The notes below the pieces were generated by a model. That model had not been told where the DNA came from. It worked only from the letters and a program-made list of their open reading frames with translations, and did not search any database. Positions 8,246 to 17,624 of a stretch of 61,532 nucleotides of DNA are shown here, one piece after another. Numbering within the stretch: the first letter of the stretch is position 1; each line of letters opens with the position of its first letter. The translations under genes were made by a program, and so were the position numbers. The stretch is from contig CAZVGZ010000020.1 in assembly GCA_964627605.1 (NCBI GenBank), forward strand, positions 1 to 61,532, in the 5' to 3' direction. The DNA comes from CAZVGZ01 sp964627605. GTDB taxonomy: Bacteria; Latescibacterota; MWCZ01; CAZVGZ01.

Positions 8246-9982
8246 CTACGCCGCTTCACGTCCTGAGGTCTGGTGGCTGTGGAGGGCTGCGTAGTGCCCG
8301 CCTTTCGCCAACAGCTCGTCGTGGGGGCCTTGTTCGATGATCTTCCCTGCATCCATCACTACGATCGTGTCAGCGCTGACGATGGTAGAGAGTCTATGGG
8401 CGATCACCAGGCTGGTCCGCCCCACCATGACTTTTCCGAGCGCTTCCTGGATAAGCAGTTCGGACTCTGAATCGAGCGACGATGTAGCCTCGTCCATTAT
8501 GAGTATCGACGGGTCTGTTATGATAGCCCGTGCGATGGCCATGCGCTGTTTTTCGCCCACCGAGAGTTTTACGCCATCATCGCCGCCGACCATGGTGTCA
8601 TAGGCGTCTGGATAGGAGGTGGCGAGTTGGTGAATCTCAGCCATCTTGCCCGCTGCAACCACCTGCTCCATCGTGGCGTCGCGCATCCCGTAGCGGATGT
8701 TGTCCGCCAAACTCATGTGGAACAGGATCGGGTCTTGAAGCACGACCCCCATATGCTGCCTGAGCGAGCGCAATGTCAGGTCGCGGATGTCCTGTCCGTC
8801 GATGCGAATGGCACCTGAGCTTACCTCCCACAGCCGCATCGCCAGACTGGTCATTGTGGTTTTGCCACAGCCGGTGTGCCCGACGAACGCCACCGTCGCT
8901 CCGGCTTCAATCTCCAGGGAGACGTCCTTTATGACAGGTTCGTTCTCATTGTAGCCGAAGACCACATGCTCAAAACTCATCGCCCCTTCGAAACGCGGCG
9001 CGTTGAAAGCGTCAGGTTTCTGGACTATCTCAGGCTCGGTGTTTACGATCTCCAATATCCGATCTACTGATACCATCACCTGTTCAATCTGGTTGGCGAG
9101 CCCCGTGAAACGGATGGCCGGGCTGAAAAGTTGACCCATGTACGCCATGAATGCGGTCACTGAGCCGTAGGTCATCTCGCCATGGAGCACAAACCACAAC
9201 CCCGCGCCAAAAATCAGAGCGGTGCCCAAGCCATAGACGAGATGTGAGGCGGTGCTGAACGACACCGACTGCACCGATCTCTGCATGGAATAGACAAGGC
9301 TCTCTTCGGTGTCTTTGAGGAACTGAGCGGCTTCGTCCTCTTCGCGCTGGAACTGGCGCACCAGTTTCGTGCCGCTCAAACGCTCTTGGAGTGTACCTGC
9401 GACCCTATCCATCGTCCGGCGAAATCTTATGTTGGATCGCCTGATGCGCTTGGTGAAGTAGGCGTAGTTGAGCAGATAGAGCGGGAGCATGACAAACACG
9501 GCGCTGGCCATCATCCAGTTCAAGCTGAAAACCATCACAATGGCGAAAATCACGCTGATAACGTCGGTCACGAGAGTAATGGTAGTGCCAGTAATCAGGC
9601 TCTGTACGGCGTTCACGTCGCTCATCAGCCTCGACATAACAGCACCGGAAGACATCTCGCCGTGGAATCGCATGGAGAGGCGAAGGAGGTGGCGGTACAT
9701 CTGAGTTCTGACGTCGAACACCATACGCCAACCCATGTAGGCGATCACCATCGTATTGAAAAACGAGATTGTGCTCGACATTATTGGTAGCAGAACGGTT
9801 ACACCGACGACAGGAATGAGCCAACGCCACTGTCCTTGGGTTAGCACCCTGTCGACCAGTTCCATGTACACCAACGGTGGCAGCAGGCCGACCAGAGTCA
9901 GCAGTGCCGTTAGGGAGAGTGCTATAAATATTTGCCGTTTAAACGGGAGCAGATATGGAAGGACGTTTTTTAGGCGGTTCAT
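8246..9982 (-). CDS. MsbA/multidrug-type ABC exporter (fused TMD-NBD)
   Basis: A 578-residue half-transporter. Residues about 15-310 form the six-helix type I exporter domain (YLLPFKRQIFIALSLTALLT, YMGWRMVFDVRTQMYRHLL). Residues about 340-575 form the ATPase: Walker A GHTGCGKTT (Lys374), Q-loop VVLQDPILFH, signature LSVGEKQRMAIARA, Walker B ILIMDEATSSLD and H-loop IAHRLSTI. The signature reads LSVGE instead of the usual LSGGQ, a tolerated variant. It would act as a homodimer in the inner membrane, exporting lipid, drug or another hydrophobic cargo; no partner gene indicates which. The ATG at 9982 is well supported by the family N-terminus. Confidence 0.9.
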   Translation of the reverse strand: MNRLKNVLPYLLPFKRQIFIALSLTALLTLVGLLPPLVYMELVDRVLTQGQWRWLIPVVGVTVLLPIMSSTISFFNTMVIAYMGWRMVFDVRTQMYRHLLRLSMRFHGEMSSGAVMSRLMSDVNAVQSLITGTTITLVTDVISVIFAIVMVFSLNWMMASAVFVMLPLYLLNYAYFTKRIRRSNIRFRRTMDRVAGTLQERLSGTKLVRQFQREEDEAAQFLKDTEESLVYSMQRSVQSVSFSTASHLVYGLGTALIFGAGLWFVLHGEMTYGSVTAFMAYMGQLFSPAIRFTGLANQIEQVMVSVDRILEIVNTEPEIVQKPDAFNAPRFEGAMSFEHVVFGYNENEPVIKDVSLEIEAGATVAFVGHTGCGKTTMTSLAMRLWEVSSGAIRIDGQDIRDLTLRSLRQHMGVVLQDPILFHMSLADNIRYGMRDATMEQVVAAGKMAEIHQLATSYPDAYDTMVGGDDGVKLSVGEKQRMAIARAIITDPSILIMDEATSSLDSESELLIQEALGKVMVGRTSLVIAHRLSTIVSADTIVVMDAGKIIEQGPHDELLAKGGHYAALHSHQTSGREAA

Positions 9983-10164
9983 CGATTAGACTGGCTTAGG
10001 GATTCTCAACGCAGTTGATAAAGACACCAGTGCAGCGCCAGTAAGAAAATTTAAGATACGCCGATCGCAGATCAAACAACACATCCGCCTGACGATGCGA
10101 ACAAAACTAGCGACGGGCATTTATCGTCTGGAAAATGTCCATCGGGACGTGTAGTCAATCTGTG

Positions 10165-10930
10165 CTATAACTGCTTGCTGATATTGATGCCAAATAGGTG
10201 CGCAGTGTTTTTGTAGGTCCCGTTGAAACCCATGAGACTTTTGCCGTTGGTGGACCGGTCCTCAAACATCATGATGAGGTAGCCAATGTCCAGCGTGGTG
10301 CACGGCATAAACTCCCAACCTGCGCCGACGCTTATCCCGTTGCGGTCAGCGTCTGGGAGAATAGGCCCCAGCGTCTCATCTGGACCTGGTGCGGTATCGC
10401 GGACATAGTCGCCACGCAAGACCAGCTTGTCGGAAAGGTCGTATTCCACACCAAGGCGAAAACTGAGCGCGTCGTCGTAGTTTTCCGGCAAAGTGTCAGT
10501 GAAGGCCGGGTTTTCTGCCGTGATGATAAGCTGATCGAACACCGACCAACCCATCTGCACCGCATCGACTTCCACAACCAGCTTTGGTGTCACTTCCACT
10601 GCAACACCCACCTGAGCCAACGAGGCGAACTCTATCTCGCTGGTGGCACCGACAGTGGCGTTGTCCATGATCTGGAAAATAGCTGTCGCTTCGGTAAACT
10701 TGAGGTCGCCATCGTATTCCGTGTTTACCGAACTGCGGTAGGAGAAGCCAAAAGATGTCGGTTTGGGTGTCGCGTCTGTCTTGTAGCGGATCCCGAAATT
10801 TCATCCGTACGCCGGATCGGCATCACCGTCGAGCGTCACCTTGGCGAGATTGAGCGCCGGATCAAGTGGGTGTGTTACGATACGTTTCAGTTCGACGTTT
10901 GCTATCACGACATTTGGGGGAATCGGCTTG
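10165..10930 (-). pseudogene. FadL/OmpP1-type outer-membrane protein, remnant
   Basis: The minus strand keeps the C-terminal half of an OMPP1/FadL/TodX long-chain fatty-acid channel. Visible are KPTSFGFSYRSSVNTEYDGD, a run of beta strands (LGVEYDLSDKLVLRGDYVRD, GAGWEFMPCTTLDIGY) and the closing GFNGTYKNTAHLFGINISKQL. Just before the block, at 10801-10803, an in-frame TGA interrupts DADPAYG-stop-NFGIRYKTD. FadL homologues usually have YGWN here, so TGA replaces a Trp codon. The frame stays open upstream to 11043, but similarity ends near 10930; signal peptide and N-terminal hatch are missing. The protein cannot be made intact. Outer-membrane uptake of hydrophobic compounds was the likely original role. 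Confidence 0.75.
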
Positions 10931-11060
10931 GCCAGACAGAGTGAGCCCTTCATCAGCTTCTCAGGCCGTTCGCCTTGGCAAGTTCGCGTCATCAGCAGTA
11001 TTTTTTTCAGATCGTGATCGCTGGGAAGTGGTGAGACGCCCATAGGGAAGGAGCTGCCAC

Positions 11061-11630
11061 ATGGTGGAAGTTCAAGTTGCCGGGCTTGCCCTCGATAAGA
11101 CCAAGACGACAGTGGTCCTGCTCAAAGAGATGAACGGGGATCGCATTCTGCCAATATGGATCGGCCACGGTGAAGCGATGGCTATCCAGGCAAAACTAGC
11201 CGAAAAACCTTTCCCCAGGCCGCTGACCCACGACCTCATGGCAAACCTGTTGGACACTACCGGTGCTGCGGTGGTCAGAGTTGAGATCAGCGCCCTCAAG
11301 GAGCAGACCTACTTCGCGACACTGATAGTCCGCACAGCATCAGGCGATGAGACCGCTGTCGATGCAAGACCAAGCGACTCGATTGCGTTGGCGCTGCGCT
11401 GCCAGGCACCCATTTTTGCCTCAGATGAACTCTTTCAGACGCTACCGTCGATCGACATGGGCCAGAACCCGATAGAGGCGATGGGCGAAGAACTGTTGGA
11501 AGGTGCGATGAGCGAAGATGCACCTGCTGGATTTGAGGCGTTGGACAGCAAGCGCAAGCGGAAGGAGCTCCGCTTGAGGCTGCGCAAAATTGATCCAGGT
11601 GAGTTCGGTTCGTTCCGTTTGGGCGGTTGA
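11061..11630 (+). CDS. Bifunctional nuclease (BFN/DUF151) domain protein
   Basis: A 189-residue cytoplasmic protein whose first 135 residues match the BFN (DUF151) fold: MVEVQVAGLALDKTKTTVVL, LPIWIGHGEAMAIQAKL, RPLTHDLMANLL, and VDARPSDSIALALRCQAPIF. Residues 150-189 are a charged tail rich in Lys and Arg, probably where homologues carry a UvrB/C-like helix. Plant BFN proteins have RNase and DNase activity; the bacterial role is not settled. ATG is preceded by GGAAGGAG. A rho-independent-type hairpin follows the stop codon, so the gene seems to form a single transcription unit. Confidence 0.85.
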   Translation: MVEVQVAGLALDKTKTTVVLLKEMNGDRILPIWIGHGEAMAIQAKLAEKPFPRPLTHDLMANLLDTTGAAVVRVEISALKEQTYFATLIVRTASGDETAVDARPSDSIALALRCQAPIFASDELFQTLPSIDMGQNPIEAMGEELLEGAMSEDAPAGFEALDSKRKRKELRLRLRKIDPGEFGSFRLGG

Positions 11631-11657
11631 GTGGCAGAAGGACGGATTGGCAGGCTT

Positions 11658-11692
11658 GAGCACGGCTCCTTAGATGGGGTCGTGCTCGTTTG
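11658..11692 (+). terminator. Rho-independent terminator after the BFN gene
   Basis: GAGCACGGCTCC and GGGGTCGTGCTC pair as a 12-bp stem with two G-T wobbles and a six-base loop, followed by GTTTG. It starts 28 bases after the stop codon of the BFN gene. The T-tract is short, so termination may be partial. Confidence 0.6.
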
Positions 11693-11710
11693 TCATCTAT
11701 TGGGACTATA

Positions 11711-13681
11711 ATGGACAGCTTTCGATTTACAACAGCCTCTCAAAACATTTCTCGCAGCGAGAGCGGTGCATTCCTGCTTGTTGTCGCACTCGCACTGGTG
11801 GCTGTGATCTCACCGCAAGCTGCGTTTGCGGCGGAAACAACGCTCGACTCGCCGACACTCTTTCGCAGTGGACTTGAGGATTACGACCAGGGCCATTTAG
11901 GAGCGGCGAGGCTCACGTTCAACGGCCTGATCGAGCGGCTGCCACCTGACAATGAGTGGAATCTGGCGTCGCGGCTGATGTTGGCCCGCACATTTTACAG
12001 GTTGGGGCAATTCGAGCAAGCTGTAGAAAAAGCTCGGAGCATCATCCCACCTGTGCCGGGAGCTGAAAGATGGCCGCGCTCCACCCAGGCCCTCCTAGCC
12101 CAGTACACTCCCTATGCGCGCTACCTGATCGCTCTGACCAACTACCGAGCACAGAATCTGAATGAGATCGGCGACATCGCTAATCAGATGCTGGATGACA
12201 GAGCGACACCAAACACACTGTCCACGCAGATAAAATCGCTTTTTCGTGCTGTCGTAGCTGACGCCGATGTCGAGGCTATTGAGGGGGTTCCCCACGAAAA
12301 ACGGCGATTGGTGGATGTTGCAGCCGCGCTTAACACCGCTCACGCGCTGTATGCCGCAGGAAGGCTCGGGCAGGCGCATGAGGTAGTGGAGGCGTTAGAG
12401 ATAAACGCCGTTGACGGGTCGTTCTGGGCGGATGTTCTCATGCTCCGCAGGGAGATCAGTTCCGCACTTCAGGCAGAGATCAAGATAGCGGTCTTGAGCG
12501 CCCACGCTGGACCGGATTCGGCGTTAGGGGCGCAACTCAGGGACGGTGTTGCGTTTGCGATCAATGCACAGCGACCCCGACTAATCTCAGACGTTATTCA
12601 GGTCGATGTCCGCAACGAGTTGGAGGCCATTTACGCTGTTCAGCAGTTAGGAAGAAACCGCAGCGTTGTCGCGGTGATAGGTCCCGTGCGGTCGGACCAG
12701 ACGATCTGTGCCGCTGCTGTAGCACAGGCTGCGCGACTGCCGCTGGTGGCACCCACGGCTAGCCGAGATGGTATTGCGGGGATAGGCGATTTCGTGTTTC
12801 AGTTCAATCCTCCTTTGGGATGGCAGGGACGTAAACTGGCGGATTTCGCAATCGACAGTCTTGGGGCCTACCGAGCCGCGACGCTGTCAAGCCCATCGAC
12901 ATTCGACCAGGCTATGGCCAAACACTTTGCCGACAGGATTGTTGAGCGCGGTGGTGAAGTACTGATTCAGGAGGTATTTTTCTCACTGGATATGTCCAAG
13001 CAGCTTGTCAAGATAAGGCAGGCGGGTTTGGAGGTGGATAGTGTCTATGTCGCCATGCGGGCCGACCTCGATTCTCTTGAGCTTGAAGAGCCGATAGAAG
13101 AGGGCTTGGATACTGCGGGAATTCTCCACCCGGTGACAACGATTGACGCGATTTTGGTTGCCAGCGCAGACACGATGGACCTGATTTCCGCAGCACCGCA
13201 GGTGGTGTTTCAAAAGCTGGTGGTCCATGTTCTTGGCGGCGACACCTGGGGGAAACCAGCGGTCAGGCATATGGCAGGAGAGAACGTAGAAGACATTATA
13301 TTCGCGTCTCCTTTTGACGAGCAGTCCGCCGGGGCAAGACGCTTTACAGACCGATACCGGATCGTGCGGCGAGAAGACCCCACTTACGTCACCGCGCTTG
13401 GCTACGATGCCGGGATGTTGGTCGCGGCTGGAATCGGATATGGGTATACGACCCGCAGGAAGGTGAGGGAGTATCTCACCCTTATTCGGCGTTACTTCGG
13501 AGCGTCTGGCGAAATCACGATCGGCAAGGATGGTGCTAACTCAGCCGTGGCGTTCCTGACGATTCGTGGAGGAAAGATTGTTCCGGCGAACTCGCGTCTC
13601 AGGCGGGCGGTTGAAGTGGAAATCGAGAGCGAGATCGCCCGTGAGGAAGCGGAAAAACGAAAAGAGGAACGAGGCTACTGA
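11711..13681 (+). CDS. Periplasmic TPR plus type 1 binding-fold protein (LpoA/ABC-binding-like)
   Basis: A 656-residue exported protein. A signal peptide (hydrophobic GAFLLVVALALVAVIS, cleavage after AAFA) is followed by helical TPR-like repeats (residues about 45-240: LFRSGLEDYDQGHLGAARLT, LMLARTFYRLGQFEQAVEKA). A periplasmic-binding-protein type 1 domain of the leucine-binding/LppC kind follows (residues about 260-640: IKIAVLSAHAGPDSALGAQL, VVAVIGPVRSDQTICAAAVA, ALGYDAGMLVAAGI). This architecture recalls LpoA/penicillin-binding-protein activators and amino-acid ABC receptors; no transporter genes are nearby, so a role in the envelope is as likely as uptake. The ATG at 11711 is preferred over an in-frame TTG at 11690 because it places the signal peptide correctly. 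Confidence 0.75.
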   Translation: MDSFRFTTASQNISRSESGAFLLVVALALVAVISPQAAFAAETTLDSPTLFRSGLEDYDQGHLGAARLTFNGLIERLPPDNEWNLASRLMLARTFYRLGQFEQAVEKARSIIPPVPGAERWPRSTQALLAQYTPYARYLIALTNYRAQNLNEIGDIANQMLDDRATPNTLSTQIKSLFRAVVADADVEAIEGVPHEKRRLVDVAAALNTAHALYAAGRLGQAHEVVEALEINAVDGSFWADVLMLRREISSALQAEIKIAVLSAHAGPDSALGAQLRDGVAFAINAQRPRLISDVIQVDVRNELEAIYAVQQLGRNRSVVAVIGPVRSDQTICAAAVAQAARLPLVAPTASRDGIAGIGDFVFQFNPPLGWQGRKLADFAIDSLGAYRAATLSSPSTFDQAMAKHFADRIVERGGEVLIQEVFFSLDMSKQLVKIRQAGLEVDSVYVAMRADLDSLELEEPIEEGLDTAGILHPVTTIDAILVASADTMDLISAAPQVVFQKLVVHVLGGDTWGKPAVRHMAGENVEDIIFASPFDEQSAGARRFTDRYRIVRREDPTYVTALGYDAGMLVAAGIGYGYTTRRKVREYLTLIRRYFGASGEITIGKDGANSAVAFLTIRGGKIVPANSRLRRAVEVEIESEIAREEAEKRKEERGY

Positions 13682-13709
13682 TTTCAGATATAATGAAAGC
13701 GAGGAGTTG

Positions 13710-14768
13710 GTGGACAAGTTAGAGCAGCTAAAATCCATATTAAGAGATACGCAGCCACTGATTGTCGCCTATTCTGGCGGGGTCGATAGCGCCTTTTTGC
13801 TCCAGGCGGCAGTTGACACACTTGGACCTGACAGAGTGCTTGGTGCGATCGGAGTCTCGCCATCGCTGGCTCCTGCTGAACTGGACGATGCCGTAGGGCT
13901 TGCCAGCGAAATAGGAGCGGAGTGTCGGCTAGTGGAGACCCACGAGCTGGACGACCCCGGATATGTCGCCAACGATGCCAACCGGTGCTACCACTGCAAA
14001 AAGACACTGTTCGACGCGCTTTTGGCTATCGCGGGCGCAGAGGGCTACAGCACTGTCGTAGACGGGTTCAACGCTGATGATGTGGGTGATTGGCGGCCAG
14101 GGGAGCAGGCGGGTCGTGAGCGCGGCGTAAGGAGCCCCTTGAAAGAGGCGGACCTGTCCAAGGATGAGATTAGGGAGTACTCGAGGCGCTACGGCCTACG
14201 GACAGCAACCAAACCGGCGATGGCGTGTTTGGCGTCGCGACTGCCATATGGTGTCGGTGTTACCGCCGAGCGTCTGGGGCAGGTGGGTAGAGCAGAGCAG
14301 ATGCTCCGCGACTCCGGATTCAGGAACGTCAGAGTGCGGCATCACGGAGCCATCGCACGTATTGAGGTCGCCGATGATGAAATGGGCATGATCTGGGACC
14401 GGGAGGAGCAGGACAGGTATGTGGCCGGGTTTACTGCGCTTGGTTACAGGTCTGTGGTGTTGGATCTGGCTGGTTTCGAGAGCGGCAGTATGAACCGGAT
14501 GCTTGAGGATGCTGATCTCGGAAAAAATACAGACTCGAATGCAGCCTCGGCAGAAATAGCGGCGCTGGGGTTTGATGCGGTTCGCATACACGCCGAGGGC
14601 GACCTGTGCCGACTCGTAGTCGAACCGCACGACCGTATGCGGTTGTCCGAACCCTCACTGCGCGAAGCCGTTCAGGCCATCGTCGCCAAGACCGGGTGCG
14701 TGTTCGCGACTTTGGATCTGGCTGACGAACCAGCCGGAATCGCAGAACTGCCCCAGGTCGTCGTGTAA
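13710..14768 (+). CDS. larE: ATP-dependent sacrificial sulfur transferase LarE, with C-terminal extension
   Basis: The protein has the PP-loop ATPase motif IVAYSGGVDSAFLL, a CYHCKKTLFDAL motif, DGFNADDVGDWRPG, and KPAMACLASRLPYG, which carries the cysteine that gives up its sulfur in LarE. LarE activates and sulfurises the pyridinium-dicarboxylate precursor of the nickel-pincer cofactor of lactate racemase and relatives. The core ends near residue 262 (LAGFESGSMN). About 90 more residues follow (AEIAALGFDAVRIHAEGDLC, ATLDLADEPAGI), which resemble a second, diverged copy of the LarE tail fold. No larB or larC is nearby. Start: GTG at 13710, just after GAGGAG, fits better than ORF starts overlapping the upstream gene. 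Confidence 0.85.
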   Translation: MDKLEQLKSILRDTQPLIVAYSGGVDSAFLLQAAVDTLGPDRVLGAIGVSPSLAPAELDDAVGLASEIGAECRLVETHELDDPGYVANDANRCYHCKKTLFDALLAIAGAEGYSTVVDGFNADDVGDWRPGEQAGRERGVRSPLKEADLSKDEIREYSRRYGLRTATKPAMACLASRLPYGVGVTAERLGQVGRAEQMLRDSGFRNVRVRHHGAIARIEVADDEMGMIWDREEQDRYVAGFTALGYRSVVLDLAGFESGSMNRMLEDADLGKNTDSNAASAEIAALGFDAVRIHAEGDLCRLVVEPHDRMRLSEPSLREAVQAIVAKTGCVFATLDLADEPAGIAELPQVVV

Positions 14769-14797
14769 GATCAGGGCGCGTGCCACCGTCTCGTCGC

Positions 14798-16494
14798 ATG
14801 GCTGTAGTTGCGGTTTTGAGCCTATTCGCGATCGGGTATGCTACGGAACCGGGCTCGCCGGGAGACGATGAGGTCACCGTGCCCGATGAAGCCGACCAGG
14901 AAGCCGAGGATCGCGAGAGGGATCGTTTGGGGGAAGTTGGCGCAGAGGCCAGGGGTGAAGGTGAAGGGTGGTTTGGCGACGTGGCACTATCAAGTACCGC
15001 ACGCGGTTGAGCAGGCGCGATCACACCGATCTACCCCCCGATTCACTCTCGGACCACCCTGTCTGGGAGCCATACCGAATATCACATCGGCTGAAATTTG
15101 CCAGACTCGGCGTCCTGTCTGGCGGAGTAATCGTTGACAAAGACTCTGGAGAACCGGCGATCGCCGACTATGTCGGTGGTTTTTTGGCTGCGGACATTCC
15201 GAACTGGCAGACCCGGATCGTCGTGGGCGATGTTAGGTGGGGCGTGGGCACCGGTCTAGTCTTTCCGCGTCGATCTTGGTCTCCTTAGACGAGGATAACG
15301 GGGATAACCCACAAGGCGGGGCTGGGAGGTGATTTGGATGCTGGGGAACAGGACACATTAAGAGGTGTTGGTTTGCGAACCGCATGGGGCGTACTATCGC
15401 TTGAAGGTGTGGCCTCATCAACGAAGTGGGATGCCACCGCTAGTGACGACGGGGTGGTGACTGTGGAGTTTGGCAGCCCGCATGTTACCGCTGAGCAGAT
15501 CACGGCTAAGAACCGTTTGAAAGAAAAACTTGCCGCCGGGCGTGTAGGGGTTTCGTCGGGAAAATGGCGATTCGGGATGTTGGCAGTCCAATCTGACTAT
15601 TCGCCTTTGTTTGTATCAGGGACAGCGATTGACTCGTCATTCGAGTGGAGCGGCCCCAAGAGAAGGTGGGTGAGTCTGGACGGAGCGATCAAATACAGAG
15701 ACTTTGAGTTTCTGGGCGAAGCTGTGAGATTGGACAACAGCGCGAAGTCCGTGATGGCTAGTGTCAGATGGCGGGCCGATGCGGTCCGTACTTGGGCGAC
15801 TCTAAATCATATCGGTTCTGGCTACGCGAGTCTTCACGGCGTGGTGCGTGACCCTCGCGGGCGAAATCGCGGTGTAGTTGCTGGAGTAAGGTGGAGAGCC
15901 ACCAGTAACACGGCCGCTACGCTTTGGAGTGAGCTAGTCAAGACGAGTCTGAAAGGATGCTAGCCGACTGACTCCGGATCGCTATAGCAGAACCCAGACT
16001 TCAGTCGACCACCGGATCACCAAGGCTCTCAGAGCGACGCTGCGGTGGAGACGGACCGCCAAACCCGTTGGTTTGGGCGATTCGCTTGGGGTTCAGAAGC
16101 GGCGGGAGTGGCGGATGGGTTTTGGCTAGAAACCCACGAGGGCAGCGACGGTAAGGCTGCGTTTGGAGCGGGTGGACGTCGCAAGCGGTCAAGAGTCTGC
16201 CGTTGGGCATTTGGCAGCGCTAGACGGCAAGATAGGCTTGTTTGGCGGGGTGTCGATGCAGTCTCGGGCGGTAATGTTCGACGTCGATGACTGGGACGCA
16301 AGGGTGTATCAGTATCTGCCAACGGCGGTTGGGCTGGGGTATGCTCGGGCGCTGTCTGGAGAGGGATGGTTGTGTGATATGGGTTTCGAGGGAAGTGGGG
16401 GCGACTGGGTGTTTTCGTGTTGGGTCGCATGTGGCAAACCGATGCTAGTCGCCGATGGGAGACGAACGCGTCGGTGGAGTTTTCGGTAGGTTAA
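14798..16494 (+). pseudogene. Shattered outer-membrane beta-barrel gene
   Basis: One gene can be followed through several frames. It begins with a signal peptide (MAVVAVLSLFAIGYATEPG, from 14798) and an acidic stretch. After a shift near 14,990 comes the barrel (KYRTRLSRRDHTDLPPD, DHPVWEPYRISHRLKFARLG, GDVRWGVGTGLVFPRR). A TAG at 15286-15288 follows, then more barrel in the same frame (DTLRGVGLRTAWGVLSLEG, GFEWSG-like SSFEWSGPKRRW). A further shift near 15,960 leads to DRYSRTQTSVDHRITKALRA, a TAG near 16,126, then VRLRLERVDVASGQESAVG and WDARVYQYLP...LSGEGW. A last shift gives WETNASVEFSVG and TAA at 16,494. Such barrels usually carry helix-hairpin-helix motifs after the signal peptide; these appear deleted. 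At least three frameshifts and two nonsense codons make this a clear pseudogene. Confidence 0.75.
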
Positions 16495-16523
16495 GAATGT
16501 CTGCAACTGGAGCCTGAAAGATC

Positions 16524-17624
16524 GTGACTGACGGACTATCGACTACACCGCTCTTTGGTCATCACAACGACTTGGGAGCGAAGATGGCAGAGTTCGCTGG
16601 CTACGACATGCCTCTTTGTTACAGTTCTGTCGTCGCTGAGCACAACGCGGTGAGGAGGTCCACCGGTGTCTTTGATGTTTCACACATGGCACGGTTTGAG
16701 GTGTTTGGCGAGAAGGGATGTCAGTCTCTGATGAGGGCTTTTTCGGTTGATTCTAAGGAAATGGGGGTAGGGAGCGCCAGGTATGGCTTCGCGATAGCGG
16801 AGGATGGAGGCGTGATAGACGATCTCATCGTCTATCGCATTGGCGAAGGCGAGTGGTTCGTCGTTGCGAACGCATCCAACCGCGAGCCGGTGAGAGATCT
16901 GCTTGAAAACGCTGGTGATGGTTTTGAAGACGTAACCGATACTACGTCAATGCTCGCCATTCAGGGCCCGAAGAGCAGAGATGTGTTGTCCAAAGGTCTG
17001 GAGTCGATTCCAAACAGGTCGATGCAAATTGTTGCGTCAAAATTCCTTGGGGCGGATGTCACTTTGGCCACAACGGGGTACACCGGTGAGGATGGTGCCG
17101 AACTGATCGGAGCGGTTGAAGTCATCGTTGCGCTGTGGGAGTGGGTCACAGGTCCGGCGAACGTGACCCCTGTAGGACTCGGGGCGAGGGATACTCTGCG
17201 TCTGGAGATGGGCTATCCGCTCTATGGGCACGAACTGGACCCGGCGAAAACGCCGTGGCAAGTTGGGTTGGCGTTTGGAGTCGATGCATCCAATCGTGAA
17301 TTCCTGGGCCGTGACAAGCTGATGGAGCGTAAGACTGAAACAGGGCATCAGCTTGTGGGACTCAAAGCGAATGGTAGAGGAATACCTAGAGCTGGGCAGA
17401 GAGTCGTGAGCGGTGATGACCCGGTAGGCGAGATCACGTCAGGCACGCACTCTCCATCGCTTGGCTGCGGGATCGCCCTGGCGTTCGTGGATGCCTTGTA
17501 CGCCGAACTGGGTAGCGAAGTCACCGTCTTACCTGATGAGGGGCGCAAGACCAGGCCGGTCTTGACGACGGTAGTTAAGCCGCCGTTCTACCGATCTGGC
17601 AGCAGAAAGCCAAGCGCGCCATGA
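16524..17624 (+). CDS. gcvT: Aminomethyltransferase (glycine cleavage T protein)
   Basis: A 366-residue cytoplasmic protein with the GcvT folate-binding domain (GAKMAEFAGYDMPLCYSSVV, GVFDVSHMARFEVFG, QGPKSRDVL, GYTGEDGAELI, LGARDTLRLEMGYPLYGHEL) and C-terminal barrel (ITSGTHSPSLGCGIALAFV). GcvT passes the aminomethyl carbon of glycine from lipoyl-GcvH to tetrahydrofolate, releasing ammonia. The Asp in the GARD-like LGARDTLRLE region is present. Translation starts at GTG 16524. The TGA stop overlaps the next gene's start as ATGA, so the two are translationally coupled. Other gcv genes are not in the window. Confidence 0.92.
   Translation: MTDGLSTTPLFGHHNDLGAKMAEFAGYDMPLCYSSVVAEHNAVRRSTGVFDVSHMARFEVFGEKGCQSLMRAFSVDSKEMGVGSARYGFAIAEDGGVIDDLIVYRIGEGEWFVVANASNREPVRDLLENAGDGFEDVTDTTSMLAIQGPKSRDVLSKGLESIPNRSMQIVASKFLGADVTLATTGYTGEDGAELIGAVEVIVALWEWVTGPANVTPVGLGARDTLRLEMGYPLYGHELDPAKTPWQVGLAFGVDASNREFLGRDKLMERKTETGHQLVGLKANGRGIPRAGQRVVSGDDPVGEITSGTHSPSLGCGIALAFVDALYAELGSEVTVLPDEGRKTRPVLTTVVKPPFYRSGSRKPSAP

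Noticed and set aside
7844..8266. 136-codon ORF on the plus strand antisense to the small MerR-like gene
   Set aside because: The minus-strand product has a clear helix-turn-helix pattern, while the plus-strand product has none.
1456..10803. Genome-wide reassignment of UGA to tryptophan
   Set aside because: Intact genes use TGG for Trp throughout and TGA as their true stop (for example gcvT overlapping comB, the BFN gene, uvrA). Reading through those would add unrelated sequence.
10198..10944. 248-codon ORF on the plus strand
   Set aside because: It lies antisense to the FadL remnant, whose protein matches are clear on the minus strand; the plus-strand product resembles nothing.
16495..16523. 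Glycine riboswitch before gcvT
   Set aside because: Only 29 bases separate the pseudogene end from the gcvT start and the upstream sequence is degenerate coding DNA; no aptamer core is seen.
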